A DNA stretch of 30,614 bases. Source: Firmicutes bacterium CAG:170. GTDB taxonomy: Bacteria > Bacillota > Clostridia > Oscillospirales > Oscillospiraceae. Shown here piece after piece: positions 14,382 to 21,443 of the stretch. The first letter of the stretch is position 1. The number at the start of each line of letters is the position of its first letter. The notes beneath the pieces were generated by a model, which had not been told where the DNA came from, did not search any database, and saw nothing but the letters and a program-made list of their open reading frames with translations. The position numbers and the translations under genes were made by a program. The stretch lies in NCBI GenBank assembly GCA_000436735.1, contig FR887191.1, forward strand, positions 35,751-66,364, in the 5' to 3' direction.

Positions 14382-14591
14382 TTGCTCTTCCGCAAGAAAA
14401 TCGATCGTTATTGTACCTATTGTCAGTTTGCCGGACGGGTGGACGATCATACGATGATCTGTCAGAAGTGCGGCATCGTTCCTGCGGAGCATCGCTGCCG
14501 CCGGTTCCGCTACGATCCGCTCAAGCGCGTACCGGCCCGCCGGGACACCCGCGCGCTGGAAAAGCTGGATGAAAAGGATTTCTCCCTCTGA
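14382..14591 (+). CDS. Small Cys-rich protein, putative metal-binding knuckle, unknown function
   Basis: 69 residues starting at TTG 14382 (MLFRKKIDRYC). A GTG at 14373 is in frame but lies only 2 bases from the GAAAGG ribosome site, whereas the TTG is 11 bases away. Five cysteines lie at about 11, 14, 27, 30 and 39, in the pattern CxxC, CxxC and a lone C. The ending is CRRFRYDPLKRVP followed by an acidic tail, LDEKDFSL. The pattern suggests a zinc ribbon or similar. From memory, short proteins of this form recur in Clostridia, but I cannot name the family. It has its own likely promoter and a strong terminator (14610-14649). Confidence 0.7.
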   Translation: MLFRKKIDRYCTYCQFAGRVDDHTMICQKCGIVPAEHRCRRFRYDPLKRVPARRDTRALEKLDEKDFSL

Positions 14592-14609
14592 TAGTCAGAT
14601 ACATAGAGC

Positions 14610-14649
14610 CGCCCGGTGCGCCATGACAAGTGCACCGGGCGTTTCTTTA
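14610..14649 (+). terminator. Terminator after the small Cys-rich gene
   Basis: Stem CGCCCGGTGC (14610-14619) and GCACCGGGCG (14632-14641), 12-base loop, then TTTCTTTA. The T-tract overlaps the stop codon of the convergent GerMN gene (14649-14647). For the minus strand the hairpin is present but no T-run follows. Confidence 0.8.
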
Positions 14650-15210
14650 TCCTTTTTCCGTTTCTGCCTCTCCGGCAGACGCTTCCGCGGCAGCCGCCTC
14701 GGAAAGCGGCGTATCCGAGGCGTCGTTCAGCAGAAAGCTGTCCTCTGTAAACGCTGTCGCCGTCTGCGTCGTCAGCATTCCGCCGTCCGTCTCGATCTGC
14801 ACGCTTTCCACAAAGGGAATTTGCAGCAGCGTTTTCGTCAGGCAGGCGTTCGTCAGCGACAGGCGGATACCGCTCAGCTCCGCGTAGGCTTCGCCAAAGC
14901 GGACGCAGAGCACACCATCCAAAATCGTGACGCTCTCGCACGTCAGGCCGTCCGGGAACGGCGCGGCCAGCGCCGGATCGTCTGGCCCGGCAAGATAGCG
15001 CGTCAATATCTCCTCGACCGTGATCTCAGGATCGACCAGATCGACGGTCTGCTTCGCAAGCGCTCCGAGCGCGCCGCCGTGCGGGTCCTCGAGGTCGCAG
15101 TAATAAAAATCAATGGGATTCTGATAGACGGCGGCAGGCCTTGCTGGCGCGCAGCCGCACAGCAGCGCCAGAAGCAGCGCCGTAAGGATCACTCCGGCCC
15201 TATTCCGCAT
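14647..15210 (-). CDS. GerMN-domain lipoprotein
   Basis: 187 residues from ATG 15210, preceded by AGGGGAG. The N-terminus is a lipoprotein signal (ILTALLLALLCGC) with the lipid-bearing Cys at about residue 20. A GerMN domain follows (about 60-155): EEILTRYLAGPDDPALAAPF, then VTILDGVLCVRFGEAY and a C-terminal FVESVQIETDGG. The acidic Ala/Glu-rich tail (about 160-187) is probably disordered. GerMN domains occur in spore GerM and in the actinobacterial lipoprotein LpqB, which modulates the MtrAB two-component system. The gene overlaps the 3' end of a sensor-kinase gene by 11 bases, so a role outside the membrane with that kinase is a reasonable inference. Confidence 0.85.
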   Translation of the reverse strand: MRNRAGVILTALLLALLCGCAPARPAAVYQNPIDFYYCDLEDPHGGALGALAKQTVDLVDPEITVEEILTRYLAGPDDPALAAPFPDGLTCESVTILDGVLCVRFGEAYAELSGIRLSLTNACLTKTLLQIPFVESVQIETDGGMLTTQTATAFTEDSFLLNDASDTPLSEAAAAEASAGEAETEKG

Positions 15211-16558
15211 TTTCGTTCTCCCCTTCCACCTCGAAATACGGGAAAACAACCATAAAACGGGTGCCCTTTCCGACCTCGGAGCGCACTCCGATGGAGCCGT
15301 AATTACGCTGCACCAGCTCGCGGACGATGGAAAGCCCGAGACCGGAGCCGCCTGCCTGACGCGAACGCGCCTTGTCTACGCGGTAGAATCGCTCAAAAAT
15401 ATGCCCGAGCGCTTCCTCCGGGATGCCGAAGCCGGTGTCCTCCACGGAGATCGTCACATCCTCCGCCGTTTTTTCCAGCGAAACGTGGACGCTTCCCTGC
15501 GGCTGATTATATTTGATGCCGTTTTCCACAAGATTGAAAATGATCTGATAAACGTCGTCCTCCATGGAAAGGACGGTGCAGCCGCGCTTCCAGCTGCCGG
15601 TCAGGTCGATCTGCCGGTCATCCGCCAGCGGGACGAGCATCCGGAACACCCGCGAGACCACGTCGCCCACGTCCACGACCTCATGCTCCGGCCCTGCCGA
15701 ATCCTCGCGGCGGCTGAGCATCAGGAGCTTCTGCGACATGCGGTTGAGGCGCTCGGCCTCGCTTCCAATGTCCGCGACGAACTCGCGCATGGTGTCCGCG
15801 TCCATCTCATTCTGCAAAATCGAATCGGAAAGCAGCTTGATCGACGCCAGCGGCGTTTTCAGCTCGTGCGAGGCATCGGATACGAACTGCCGCTGCATCT
15901 CCTCGGATTCCTGCAAACGGTCGGTCAGCTTGTTGAATTCCTCGGCGAACATCGCATATTCGTCCGATCCGTGCATTTTTATCTTGTGTGTATATTCGCC
16001 CTCGCGCGCAAGGCGCATGGATGTGATGATCTTCCGCATCCGCCCGGAGCTGACAATGGAGAAAAAGACGGAGAAGATCAGGATCGCAGCCTCCAGAATA
16101 ACGGAGCTGCGGAGAATGTTCGTCTCGAGATCGGCGATCAGCTGTCCCTGCTCGGCGTCGTAGTCCATGATATAGACGCAGCCGACCGGCTCGTTGTAGG
16201 AAATGACCGGCATGGCCGCGTAGCTGCGGAGCGTTCCGCCGCGATAGACGCAGTAAAAAGCGTCGTTTCCCATGAGCGCCTGTACCACCTCACTGAACAG
16301 CACAAGCTTCCCCTTCGCACTCTCCGGCTCATAGGAATCGTAGAGTGCGCGGCCCTCGGCGTCGGTGACGATGAGGCGCGTGACGTTCAGGTCGCCCAGC
16401 ACGGAAATGACCTGCTCCGCCGACTCGCCCGTGAGCGTATCAAGCCCGCTGAACGACGAGGCAACCAGCTGCAGCTTATCCTGCGCGGAGGCGTACTTGG
16501 CCTGTAACATCAGCCTGCGCGTTCTGGCCGATGTGGACAGATTCAGGAACAGCAGCAC
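15200..16558 (-). CDS. Sensor histidine kinase (HAMP, HisKA, HATPase)
   Basis: The listed start is GTG 16558, giving 452 residues. Order: end of a first membrane helix, an extracytoplasmic sensor region (about 15-145), a second membrane helix (about 149-170), HAMP (about 171-220), phospho-accepting His in FVSDASHELKTPL (about H231), N-box NLVENGIKYN (342-351), DTGFGIP (374-380) and GGSGLGLS (403-410). The frame stays open upstream to about 16666 and encodes LRNALVYVLITSVV, which completes the first membrane helix. No ATG, GTG or TTG occurs in that stretch, so initiation may be at ATT 16624 or a CTG, coupled to the regulator stop at 16632. It pairs with the regulator upstream and overlaps the GerMN gene downstream. 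Confidence 0.9.
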   Translation of the reverse strand: MLLFLNLSTSARTRRLMLQAKYASAQDKLQLVASSFSGLDTLTGESAEQVISVLGDLNVTRLIVTDAEGRALYDSYEPESAKGKLVLFSEVVQALMGNDAFYCVYRGGTLRSYAAMPVISYNEPVGCVYIMDYDAEQGQLIADLETNILRSSVILEAAILIFSVFFSIVSSGRMRKIITSMRLAREGEYTHKIKMHGSDEYAMFAEEFNKLTDRLQESEEMQRQFVSDASHELKTPLASIKLLSDSILQNEMDADTMREFVADIGSEAERLNRMSQKLLMLSRREDSAGPEHEVVDVGDVVSRVFRMLVPLADDRQIDLTGSWKRGCTVLSMEDDVYQIIFNLVENGIKYNQPQGSVHVSLEKTAEDVTISVEDTGFGIPEEALGHIFERFYRVDKARSRQAGGSGLGLSIVRELVQRNYGSIGVRSEVGKGTRFMVVFPYFEVEGENENAE

Positions 16559-16631
16559 AACCGATGTGATGAGGACGTAGACCAGCGCGTTTCTCAGCTG
16601 CGAGCTGCTCGGGATCAGCGAAATACGTCTG

Positions 16632-17315
16632 TCAGTACTTGAAATAGTAGCCCACTCCCCACTTCGTCAGAATGTACTCCGGCGCGGCCGGATCGCGCTC
16701 CAGCTTCTCGCGCAGGCGGCGGATGTGGACGTCCACTGTCCGGATATCGCTGCTGGAATCGTAGCCCCAGACCGCGCTGAGCAGCGCATCGCGCGAATAG
16801 ACGCGGTTCGGATTGCGCATCAGAAGCTCGATCACGTCGAATTCCTTTGCCGTCAGCTCGACGAGCCTGCCGTCATTGTAGGCGTTGCGCGCGTCGCGGT
16901 CGAGTGAAATATGCCCGCAGACGAGGCGGTTTTCCTCGGCGGTCTTTTTCTTTCCGCTGGCGCTCCGGCGAAGAAGCGCCCGGATGCGGGCCTTCAGCTC
17001 GAGAATATTGAAGGGCTTGGTGAGATAATCGTCCGCGCCGTGCTCAAAGCCCATGAGCTTGTCCATGTCTCCGGTTTTCGCCGTGAGCATAATGATCGGC
17101 ACGTCCGAGAACTCCCGGATTCTCCGGCAAGCCTCCAGACCGTCCATGCGCGGCATCATAAGGTCGAGCACGATCAGGTCGATATCGCCCGCCGAGGCCG
17201 CGTCCACCGCCTCGACGCCGTCGGTGCCGGTCACGACCGTGTAGCCCTCGTTTTCCAGATTGAATTTTATCCCCTTGACGAGGAGCGCCTCGTCGTCCAC
17301 GACCAGTATTTTCAT
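16632..17315 (-). CDS. OmpR/PhoB-family response regulator
   Basis: 227 residues. Receiver domain 1-115 with the acidic pocket VVDDE (about 5-9), phospho-acceptor D51 in VLDLMMPRMDG, T78 in MLTAKT and K100 in YLTKPF. The C-terminal winged helix spans about 130-227, with VELTAKEFDVIELLMRNPN and the recognition-helix region RTVDVHIRRLREKLE. The sequence is of the WalR/PhoP/MtrA type. Its start codon overlaps the stop of the HhH gene (ATGA). It is followed by its cognate kinase, so the four genes probably form one operon. Confidence 0.95.
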   Translation of the reverse strand: MKILVVDDEALLVKGIKFNLENEGYTVVTGTDGVEAVDAASAGDIDLIVLDLMMPRMDGLEACRRIREFSDVPIIMLTAKTGDMDKLMGFEHGADDYLTKPFNILELKARIRALLRRSASGKKKTAEENRLVCGHISLDRDARNAYNDGRLVELTAKEFDVIELLMRNPNRVYSRDALLSAVWGYDSSSDIRTVDVHIRRLREKLERDPAAPEYILTKWGVGYYFKY

Positions 17316-17755
17316 GGATCTGTATCCTCCACAGTAATCAGTTCCTTCATCGCTTCATATTTTTTCTCGCCGATCCCATCGACCTCCATGATCTGCTCGA
17401 TCGTCAGGAAGCCGCCGCTCAGTTCGCGGTATTCGAGGATCTTCCTTGCCGTCGCCTCGCCGACGCCCGGCAGCGTTTGCAGCTGCGCCGCGTCCGCCGT
17501 ATTGAGGTTGATTTTCGTCTGCGGCTCCGTCTGCTCCGGCGCGGTCTCTGCCACCGACGCGGCCTCGGCATTCTGAGCCTGCGCTTCCGCCTCCGGCAGC
17601 GCTTCCGAAGCCGCTTCCTCGGGCGTGGGCTTCCGGCTGACCTGAATCACGGTATCGTTCTGCGCGGCGTTGCGTCCGATCAGAAAGCCGACCGAGAAAA
17701 CGATCAGCAGCAAGGCAAGGGCCGGGATCAAAAGGCTCTGTATCCGCTCCCGCAT
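17312..17755 (-). CDS. ComEA-like membrane-anchored helix-hairpin-helix protein
   Basis: 147 residues. One N-terminal membrane helix (about 8-26), a Glu/Ala-rich linker (about 40-80), and tandem HhH motifs (about 82-141): INLNTADAAQLQTLPGVGEATARKI and then FLTIEQIMEVDGIGEKKYEAM. This matches the DNA-binding end of the competence protein ComEA, a receptor for double-stranded DNA at the outer face of the membrane. The SLBB domain of classic ComEA is absent and replaced by the low-complexity linker. GAGGGAGG precedes the ATG. It is the first gene before a two-component system and overlaps it by 4 bases. Confidence 0.85.
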   Translation of the reverse strand: MRERIQSLLIPALALLLIVFSVGFLIGRNAAQNDTVIQVSRKPTPEEAASEALPEAEAQAQNAEAASVAETAPEQTEPQTKINLNTADAAQLQTLPGVGEATARKILEYRELSGGFLTIEQIMEVDGIGEKKYEAMKELITVEDTDP

Positions 17756-17774
17756 GCGCGTCCCTCCCTCAGAA

Positions 17775-17802
17775 TTGACATACCGCCAGTTTCTGCTATA
17801 AT
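17775..17802 (+). promoter_or_regulatory. Sigma-A-type promoter of the D,D-carboxypeptidase operon
   Basis: TTGACA (17775-17780), 16 bases, TATAAT (17797-17802). Both hexamers are perfect, which argues for vegetative expression. It overlaps the divergent HhH-gene promoter. Confidence 0.8.
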
Positions 17803-17830
17803 TGTATCACACATTCTGCGATTCCGGCAA
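17801..17830 (-). promoter_or_regulatory. Possible promoter of the HhH/two-component operon
   Basis: On the minus strand TTGCCG (17830-17825), 18 bases, TACAAT (17806-17801), about 45 bases before the ATG at 17755. It is weaker than the divergent promoter it overlaps, so the two probably compete. Confidence 0.45.
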
Positions 17831-17858
17831 TGCCGTTCTGATGAAATTGGAGCAATTT

Positions 17859-19277
17859 ATGAAGAAACAACGTTTGATCTCACTGCTTATCCTTCTGGCG
17901 CTGCTTCTGAGCATGGGCAGCGTCTGCGTTCTGGCCGAAGACGACACACAGGAGGATGTCTCCGACGGGCCGTTTGAGGTCGATGCCAAGGCGGCCATTC
18001 TGATCGATATGAACACTGGCCGCACGGTCTATGAGAAAAATATCGACGAGCGCATCTATCCGGCCAGTCTGACCAAGATCATGACCTGCCTGCTGGCGCT
18101 GGAAAACGGCAACCTCTCCGATATCGTCACGATCGACGAGGGCGCGTTCGCCGGTCTTGACGGCAACAGCAGCACCGCCGGGCTTCAGGTCGGCGAGCAG
18201 CTGACGTTCAACGACCTGCTCTACTGCCTGATGATCTCCTCCGGCAACGAGGCGGCCAACGCCGTCGCGGAGCACATCGCCGGATCCATCCCGGATTTCG
18301 TGCGCATGATGAACGAGCGGGCCTATGAGCTTGGCTGCACCGGCACGCATTTCGCAAATCCGCACGGCCTGCACGACGAGGAGCACTATACGACCGTCCG
18401 CGACCTCGTGGCCATCACGCAGGCCGCGCTGAAAAGCGACAATTTCCGCACCATCACCAACACCGCCGTCTATGAGCTTCCCGCAACGAATCTCTCTCCG
18501 GCGCGGGAGCTGAAAACGACCAATCAGCTGATCGACGACTCGACCAGCAACAGCAACTACTACAGCCGCGCCATCGGCATCAAGACCGGCTATACCTCGA
18601 AGGCGGGCCGCTGCGTCATTTCCTGCGCGAAGGGCGACGGCATGTACTTCCTCGCCGTTGTCTGCGGCGCCGCCACGACGGTGCTCGATACCGGCGACGT
18701 GCGGATGGAGAGCTTCCCACAGTGCATCCGTCTGTTCCAATACGGCTTCGACCAGTTCTCCTACGTCAGCATCGTCTCGCCGCTGTATCCGCTGGCGCAG
18801 ATCACGGTGAACAACTCCGCCGCCTCGCAGGTCGTTTCTCTGGCCCCGGCGGAGGAGATCCGCCTTCTGCTTCCGAAGGACTACGACCCGCAGCTTCTTC
18901 TTGTCGAGCCGACGCCCGTCTCGCAGAGCATCGACGCGCCGGTCTATTCCGGTCAGGTGCTCGGCAGCGTCACGGTCAGCTATGACGGCGAAACGCTCGG
19001 CACGACCGATCTTCTGGCGATCAACGATGTAGCAAAATCCGATTTCAACGCAACCGTTTCCGGCGCGTCCTCCTACATCCAGAAAAACTGGTGGAAATGG
19101 GTCGTTTTTGTGATCGTTCTGATGCTTGCGGGCGGCGTCGTTTTCCTGATCTATCTCCAACTCCGCAAGCGGCAGGAGCGTCAGGCGCGCATGGAGCGCC
19201 GCCGCAAGGCGCTTGAGCATCGCCGCCGTCAGCAGGAGGATGAGCCATACGGCTACTACGACGATCCCAACGAATAA
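17859..19277 (+). CDS. D-alanyl-D-alanine carboxypeptidase (DacA/DacF type, low-molecular-weight PBP)
   Basis: 472 residues from ATG 17859, 6 bases after TTGGAG. An ATG at 17841 lacks a ribosome site. Signal peptide about 1-26 (ending VLAED). Catalytic motifs of the S11 family: S70-L-T-K73 in YPASLTKIM, SGN at 128-130 and KTG at 242-244. A beta-rich domain follows (about 310-400), then a C-terminal membrane helix (about 411-433) and a very basic tail ending EDEPYGYYDDPNE. It removes the last D-Ala of peptidoglycan stem peptides outside the membrane. The basic cytoplasmic tail is longer than the amphipathic anchor of typical PBP5. First gene of an operon with a DNA glycosylase and a methyltransferase. 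Confidence 0.93.
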   Translation: MKKQRLISLLILLALLLSMGSVCVLAEDDTQEDVSDGPFEVDAKAAILIDMNTGRTVYEKNIDERIYPASLTKIMTCLLALENGNLSDIVTIDEGAFAGLDGNSSTAGLQVGEQLTFNDLLYCLMISSGNEAANAVAEHIAGSIPDFVRMMNERAYELGCTGTHFANPHGLHDEEHYTTVRDLVAITQAALKSDNFRTITNTAVYELPATNLSPARELKTTNQLIDDSTSNSNYYSRAIGIKTGYTSKAGRCVISCAKGDGMYFLAVVCGAATTVLDTGDVRMESFPQCIRLFQYGFDQFSYVSIVSPLYPLAQITVNNSAASQVVSLAPAEEIRLLLPKDYDPQLLLVEPTPVSQSIDAPVYSGQVLGSVTVSYDGETLGTTDLLAINDVAKSDFNATVSGASSYIQKNWWKWVVFVIVLMLAGGVVFLIYLQLRKRQERQARMERRRKALEHRRRQQEDEPYGYYDDPNE

Positions 19278-19289
19278 GGAGGCGCGGAG

Positions 19290-19856
19290 ATGCTGAACTG
19301 GGAAAAGCTTGAGACGTCCTGTAAAGCCTGTACGAAATGCGCGCTGTGTCAGACGCGGCACAACGTCGTTTTTGGTGTCGGCCCGCACGACGCGGAGGTC
19401 TTTTTCATCGGCGAAGGCCCAGGTGAGCAGGAGGATCTGCGCGGCGAGCCGTTCGTCGGACCGGCCGGGAAGCTTCTGGACGATATGCTCTGCATCATTG
19501 ACCTTGGCCGTGAAAACTGCTACATCGGCAACATCGTCAAATGCCGTCCGCCGCACAACCGCGATCCACTCCAGACGGAGCAGGACGCCTGCATCGAATG
19601 GCTGCGCGCACAGACGCGCCTTCTCCGCCCGAAGATCATCGTCTGCCTTGGCCGCATCGCGGCGATGAAGCTTATCCGCGAGGATTTCAAAATTTCCCGG
19701 GAACACGGCCAGTGGGAGCAAAAGGGCGGCATCTGGTTCACGGCGCTGTATCACCCGTCGGCGCTTCTGCGCGACGAGACCAAGCGTCCGGAGACCTTCC
19801 GCGACCTCAAATCCCTACAGGCAAAGGTGCGTGAGGTCTGCACGCATACGCTGTGA
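19290..19856 (+). CDS. Family-4 uracil-DNA glycosylase with a 4Fe-4S cluster
   Basis: 188 residues, 12 bases after the carboxypeptidase, with AAGGAGG 7 bases before the ATG. Four cluster cysteines are seen in the expected spacing: C14 and C17 (CxxC), then C85 and C101. Motif A is GEGPGEQEDLRGEPFVG (about 41-57) and the C-terminal motif HPSALLR is at about 155-161. Family-4 enzymes remove uracil, and to a lesser degree other deaminated bases, from DNA. An Fe-S repair enzyme fits an anaerobe. The link to the wall enzyme upstream looks like simple co-transcription. Confidence 0.93.
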   Translation: MLNWEKLETSCKACTKCALCQTRHNVVFGVGPHDAEVFFIGEGPGEQEDLRGEPFVGPAGKLLDDMLCIIDLGRENCYIGNIVKCRPPHNRDPLQTEQDACIEWLRAQTRLLRPKIIVCLGRIAAMKLIREDFKISREHGQWEQKGGIWFTALYHPSALLRDETKRPETFRDLKSLQAKVREVCTHTL

Positions 19857-19876
19857 GCCGTCAGGAGGAACGATGC

Positions 19877-20647
19877 ATGGACAAGCTCTATGAACGCGCG
19901 GATATCTACGATCTGCTGGAAAATGAGCAGCGCTGGCAGAGCGTCCTGCGTCACTGGCAGACGCTGCTGGATGGAAAGAACATTACCACCCTGCTCGACG
20001 TCAGCATCGGCACCGGCAATCTGACGCTGCCGCTGTGCGAGCTTGGCGTTCGCCTGACCGGCTCGGACCTCAATCCCGCGATGCTCACGCGCTGCCGGGA
20101 AAAGGCCGCTGCGCGCGGCTTTTCACCGGAGCTTGCCGTATGTGATTTCCGTTCACTCGACGCGGTATTCGAAGGACGGCAGTTCGACTGCGTCGCCTCG
20201 ACCGGCAATTCTCTTGCGTATGTGGAGAATGCGGAAATTCCGGGCGTCCTGCGTCTGATGGACGCGCTGCTCCGTCCCGGCGGTTGGCTCTACATCGATC
20301 TTCGGAACTGGGATAAGATCGTCCGGCACAGAGAACGCTTCTATTTCTATGATCCCGTCTTGCTTCCGGACGGCGTGCAGATGCATCTGGTACAGGTCTG
20401 GGATCACCTCCCCGGCGGCGGTATCGACTTCAATCTGATCTATACGTTCGACCGCGAGGGCCGGAATGTGCAGCACGAGGTTTTCACGGAGCATTATCAC
20501 CCTCTGCCGAGGGCGCTCCTGCTGGACACACTTTGCGGGCTTGGCTACACGCGTCCACAGCTGCTTCCCTTCCCGGCGCAGAGGAAAAACGCGCCGCCCG
20601 CGGAGGAGCTGGATTGGTACTGCATCTGGGCGCAGAAGCCGGAATAA
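19877..20647 (+). CDS. Class I SAM-dependent methyltransferase, substrate unknown
   Basis: 256 residues from ATG 19877, 8 bases after AGGAGG. An upstream in-frame start at 19853 would overlap the glycosylase stop but has no ribosome site. The methyltransferase fold is clear: TLLDVSIGTGNLTLPL (motif I, about 46-61), SDLNPAML (about 71-78) and VASTGNSLAY (about 107-116), then LMDALLRPGGWLYIDL. The C-terminal half is beta-rich (VLLPDGVQMHLVQVWDHL, then FNLIYTFDREG). Similar proteins act on small molecules or proteins, but the substrate cannot be told here. It is the last gene of the operon. Confidence 0.85.
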   Translation: MDKLYERADIYDLLENEQRWQSVLRHWQTLLDGKNITTLLDVSIGTGNLTLPLCELGVRLTGSDLNPAMLTRCREKAAARGFSPELAVCDFRSLDAVFEGRQFDCVASTGNSLAYVENAEIPGVLRLMDALLRPGGWLYIDLRNWDKIVRHRERFYFYDPVLLPDGVQMHLVQVWDHLPGGGIDFNLIYTFDREGRNVQHEVFTEHYHPLPRALLLDTLCGLGYTRPQLLPFPAQRKNAPPAEELDWYCIWAQKPE

Positions 20648-20666
20648 TTGCATAAAAATATGAAAG

Positions 20667-20689
20667 GGCCGCTGACACTGTCAGCGGCC
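20667..20689. terminator. Bidirectional terminator between the methyltransferase and gatD
   Basis: Perfect 11-bp arms GGCCGCTGACA (20667-20677) and TGTCAGCGGCC (20679-20689). On the plus strand TTTATATT follows. On the minus strand CTTTCATATTTTT follows. The hairpin sits between convergent genes (stops at 20647 and 20701). Confidence 0.75.
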
Positions 20690-20700
20690 TTTATATTCGG

Positions 20701-21432
20701 TTATTTCTTTGACAGTCGGTTTTCCATGTAGCTGTGCGCCGCGTTTTCCAGCGCGTCGTCCAGCGGAGTCAGCTCCGCCTCGCCATACCGGCGCGTCAGC
20801 GCGGTTTTCAGGATATGGTCGCAGAGCGCCGGATTCTTGGGCAGCAGGCAGCCGTGAGAATACGTTGCGAACACGTTACGATAGCGCGCGCCCTCCGTTT
20901 TGTCCTCGCCGTTGTTGCCGTAGCCCTCCAGCATATGTCCCAGCGGCTTCACGCCAGAGCCGAGATAGGTTTTACCGGAGTGATTTTCGAAGCCGACCAC
21001 ATTGACGCCCGGCAGCTCGTCGCAGGTGAACATATAATTGCCAATCATGCGCTGCTTGCTGCCGACGGTGTAGAGGTCGAGCGCGCCGGTGAAGTCGCAC
21101 TGCACACCGTCCCACGTTTTGTAATACTGCCCCAGCATCTGATAGCCGCCGCAGATCGCAAGAAAGGTCTTTCCGTCCTCGATGGCCGACCGGATCTGCT
21201 GCGTTTTGGCCCCGCGCAGATCCGCAAGAAGCACCTCCTGCTCGAAATCCTGACCGCCGCCGATGAAAAACAGATCGTATGCCGCCGCATCGAGCGGCTC
21301 GCCGATGGGCACCTGCGTGGTCACGGCTTCGATCCCGCGCCAGCGCAGGCGCTGCTCCATGCAGAGGATGTTTCCCCGGTCGCCGTATAGGTTCAGGACA
21401 TCGGGATAAAGATGACAGATCCGAAGTTCCAT
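20701..21432 (-). CDS. gatD: Lipid II isoglutaminyl synthase, glutaminase subunit GatD
   Basis: 243 residues, a class I glutamine amidotransferase of the CobB/CobQ type. It has the nucleophile C94 in LAICGGYQMLG, a catalytic His at about 193 in TYSHGCLLPKN, and the family start ICHLYPDVLNLYGDRGN. With MurT it amidates the alpha-carboxyl of D-Glu in lipid II, on the cytoplasmic side of the membrane. GatD releases ammonia from glutamine and MurT uses it. The ATG is 11 bases after the murT stop, and the gene ends at a bidirectional terminator. Confidence 0.95.
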   Translation of the reverse strand: MELRICHLYPDVLNLYGDRGNILCMEQRLRWRGIEAVTTQVPIGEPLDAAAYDLFFIGGGQDFEQEVLLADLRGAKTQQIRSAIEDGKTFLAICGGYQMLGQYYKTWDGVQCDFTGALDLYTVGSKQRMIGNYMFTCDELPGVNVVGFENHSGKTYLGSGVKPLGHMLEGYGNNGEDKTEGARYRNVFATYSHGCLLPKNPALCDHILKTALTRRYGEAELTPLDDALENAAHSYMENRLSKK

Positions 21433-21443
21433 ATTCCGCCTCC

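Noticed and set aside
17880..19754. Minus-strand open frame of 624 codons opposite the D,D-carboxypeptidase and glycosylase genes
   Set aside because: It is antisense to two genes with full catalytic motifs. Its composition (Arg/Ala/Asp/Val-rich, no recognisable domain) is what a GC-rich gene gives on the opposite strand. It has no ribosome site.
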